Under the pieces are notes generated by a model, which did no database searches, was not told the origin of the DNA, and worked only from the letters and a program-made list of their open reading frames with translations. A DNA stretch of 5,428 nt. Source: Cyanobium sp. NIES-981 (GTDB taxonomy: Bacteria; Cyanobacteriota; Cyanobacteriia; PCC-6307; Cyanobiaceae). Shown piece after piece: positions 4,496-5,428 of this stretch; the stretch's first letter is position 1, and every line of letters begins with the position of its first letter. The stretch lies in assembly GCA_945907085.1 (NCBI GenBank), contig CAMDSS010000144.1, positions 1 to 5,428 of the forward strand, read 5' to 3'. The position numbers were made by a program, and so were the translations under genes.

Positions 4496-5428
4496 TAAGC
4501 CTGTTGCCCCAGGGCCTGCAGCAGGGCCGTGGTGGCCGCTGCCGGATCGGCGGCTGCCGTGATCGCCCGCACCACCGCCACCCGCTGGGCACCCGCCTGA
4601 CGCACGGCCTCGATGTTGGCGCACTCCAAACCGCCAATGGCAAAGAAGGGGATGGGGCTTTCGGCCGCCGCTTGACGCACGTAATCAAGGCCCACCGGTT
4701 CGCGGCCGGGCTTGGTGGGCGTGGCATTCACCGGGCCCACCCCCACGTAGTCGCAACCATCCGCCACGGCTTGGCGCAACTGATCGATGCTTTGGGTGCT
4801 GCGGCCAATCAACCGCTCGGGCCCCAGCAACTGGCGCGCCACCGCCGGGGGTAGATCGCCCTGGCCCAGATGCACCCCATCGGCCTCCACGGCAAGGGCC
4901 AAATCGATCCGGTCATTGACGATGAACAGGGCCCCATGGCTGGCGCAGAGCTGGCGCAGCTGGCGGCATTGCTGCAGCCGCTGGCTGTCATCGATGGCCG
5001 CACCGTTTTGCCCCCCAAGGGACCCGTCTTTTGCCCGGTATTGCACCAGCCGCACCCCGGCCCCCAGGGCCGCCGCCACAACCGCCTCGAGCCCTGGCAC
5101 CGGGCTGCTCACCAAATAGAGGTGGCACTGGGCCAGGAGCTGCCGGCGCTGCTGGCCGCCCCTAGACGCCTGAAGCAAATCCACCTCCAGGTCGTAGATA
5201 CCGTAACGGAGGGCGGCAGCTTCGCTGGCCAACTCAGGATCGATGCTGCGGCCAAATTCTTCCAACACCCGCAGGGCTTCATGCACCCGCCCGGCATTGG
5301 CGCCCACCAGCTGGGACGGGCTCAAGCGTTCCTGTTGGGCGGGATGGCCCATGCCCGCGGCAGGGTCGGTGGCGGTGTGGCGCGCCAGCTTGTAGTCATC
5401 GCGGTGCAGCCGGCCCAAGCGCTGGCGC
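4495..5428 (-). CDS. thiE: Thiamine-phosphate synthase ThiE with N-terminal ThiD2-type domain, 5' end missing
   Basis: ThiE joins HMP pyrophosphate and the thiazole phosphate carboxylate or phosphate to give thiamine phosphate, in the cytosol. The frame is open to the window edge (the last bases still encode ...RQRLG), so the start lies outside; about 310 residues are seen and some 30-40 are probably missing. The first about 85 visible residues, with DDYKLARHTATDPAAG and NAGRVHEALRVLEEFGR (5248-5298), are the ThiD2-type domain found in front of ThiE in cyanobacteria; ThiD2 is an HMP-phosphate kinase, so the protein may do both steps. The ThiE barrel follows: QYRAK (5029-5043), IVNDRIDLALAVEADGVHLG (4861-4923), IGRST, YVGVGPVNATPTKPG (4705-4749) and FAIGGL (4627-4644). 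The loop between QYRAK and CRQLRQLC seems about ten residues longer than usual. First visible gene of the minus-strand operon; any TPP riboswitch would be outside. Confidence 0.96.
   Translation of the reverse strand, partial: RQRLGRLHRDDYKLARHTATDPAAGMGHPAQQERLSPSQLVGANAGRVHEALRVLEEFGRSIDPELASEAAALRYGIYDLEVDLLQASRGGQQRRQLLAQCHLYLVSSPVPGLEAVVAAALGAGVRLVQYRAKDGSLGGQNGAAIDDSQRLQQCRQLRQLCASHGALFIVNDRIDLALAVEADGVHLGQGDLPPAVARQLLGPERLIGRSTQSIDQLRQAVADGCDYVGVGPVNATPTKPGREPVGLDYVRQAAAESPIPFFAIGGLECANIEAVRQAGAQRVAVVRAITAAADPAAATTALLQALGQQA

Noticed and set aside
1..5428. Cyanobacterial HIP1 octamer GCGATCGC and tRNA, CRISPR or insertion-sequence signals
   Set aside because: No exact HIP1 copy was found on reading, and nothing resembling tRNA arms, repeat-spacer arrays or transposase motifs is present.

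Overview
The window looks like a piece of chromosome from a high-GC marine or freshwater picocyanobacterium (Cyanobium / Synechococcus type). The evidence is strong G/C preference at third codon positions, very tight gene packing, and several families that are cyanobacterial or typical of cyanobacteria: a CpmA/LarB homologue, a DUF1517 protein, an exported TIGR03792-like protein, and a thiamine phosphate synthase with the N-terminal ThiD2-type extension. This is a judgement from recognised protein families; no database search was run.

Layout. The left half (1-2922) is a plus-strand operon in which every gene overlaps the next: trmD (3' part only), ispF, a small exported protein with a dimeric alpha-beta-barrel (antibiotic-biosynthesis-monooxygenase-like) look, a class I SAM-dependent methyltransferase, and larB/cpmA. 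The right half (2925-5428) is a minus-strand operon read leftwards: thiE (5' end beyond the window), thiS, a DUF1517 glycine-rich secreted or membrane protein, and a small conserved-looking protein of about 78 residues. The two operons converge tail to tail with only 2 nt between their stop codons.

How the genes fit together. trmD (tRNA m1G37) and ispF (MEP isoprenoid pathway) are housekeeping genes. The three genes behind them have no assigned joint role; LarB makes a pyridinium-biscarboxylate nucleotide from nicotinate adenine dinucleotide in the nickel-pincer cofactor pathway, and its cyanobacterial orthologue CpmA was described as a circadian phase modifier. thiE and thiS both belong to thiamine synthesis (pyrimidine-thiazole coupling, and sulfur carrier for the thiazole ring). 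The DUF1517 gene downstream has no known link to thiamine.

No RNA genes, mobile elements, CRISPR arrays, riboswitches or convincing terminators were seen, and there is no gene-free stretch over 300 bases. The most unusual points are at gene junctions: thiS, the DUF1517 gene and the small gene lie in one reading frame separated only by single TAG codons; a 15-codon ORF exactly bridges thiE and thiS; and ThiS carries one extra residue after its sulfur-carrying glycines.
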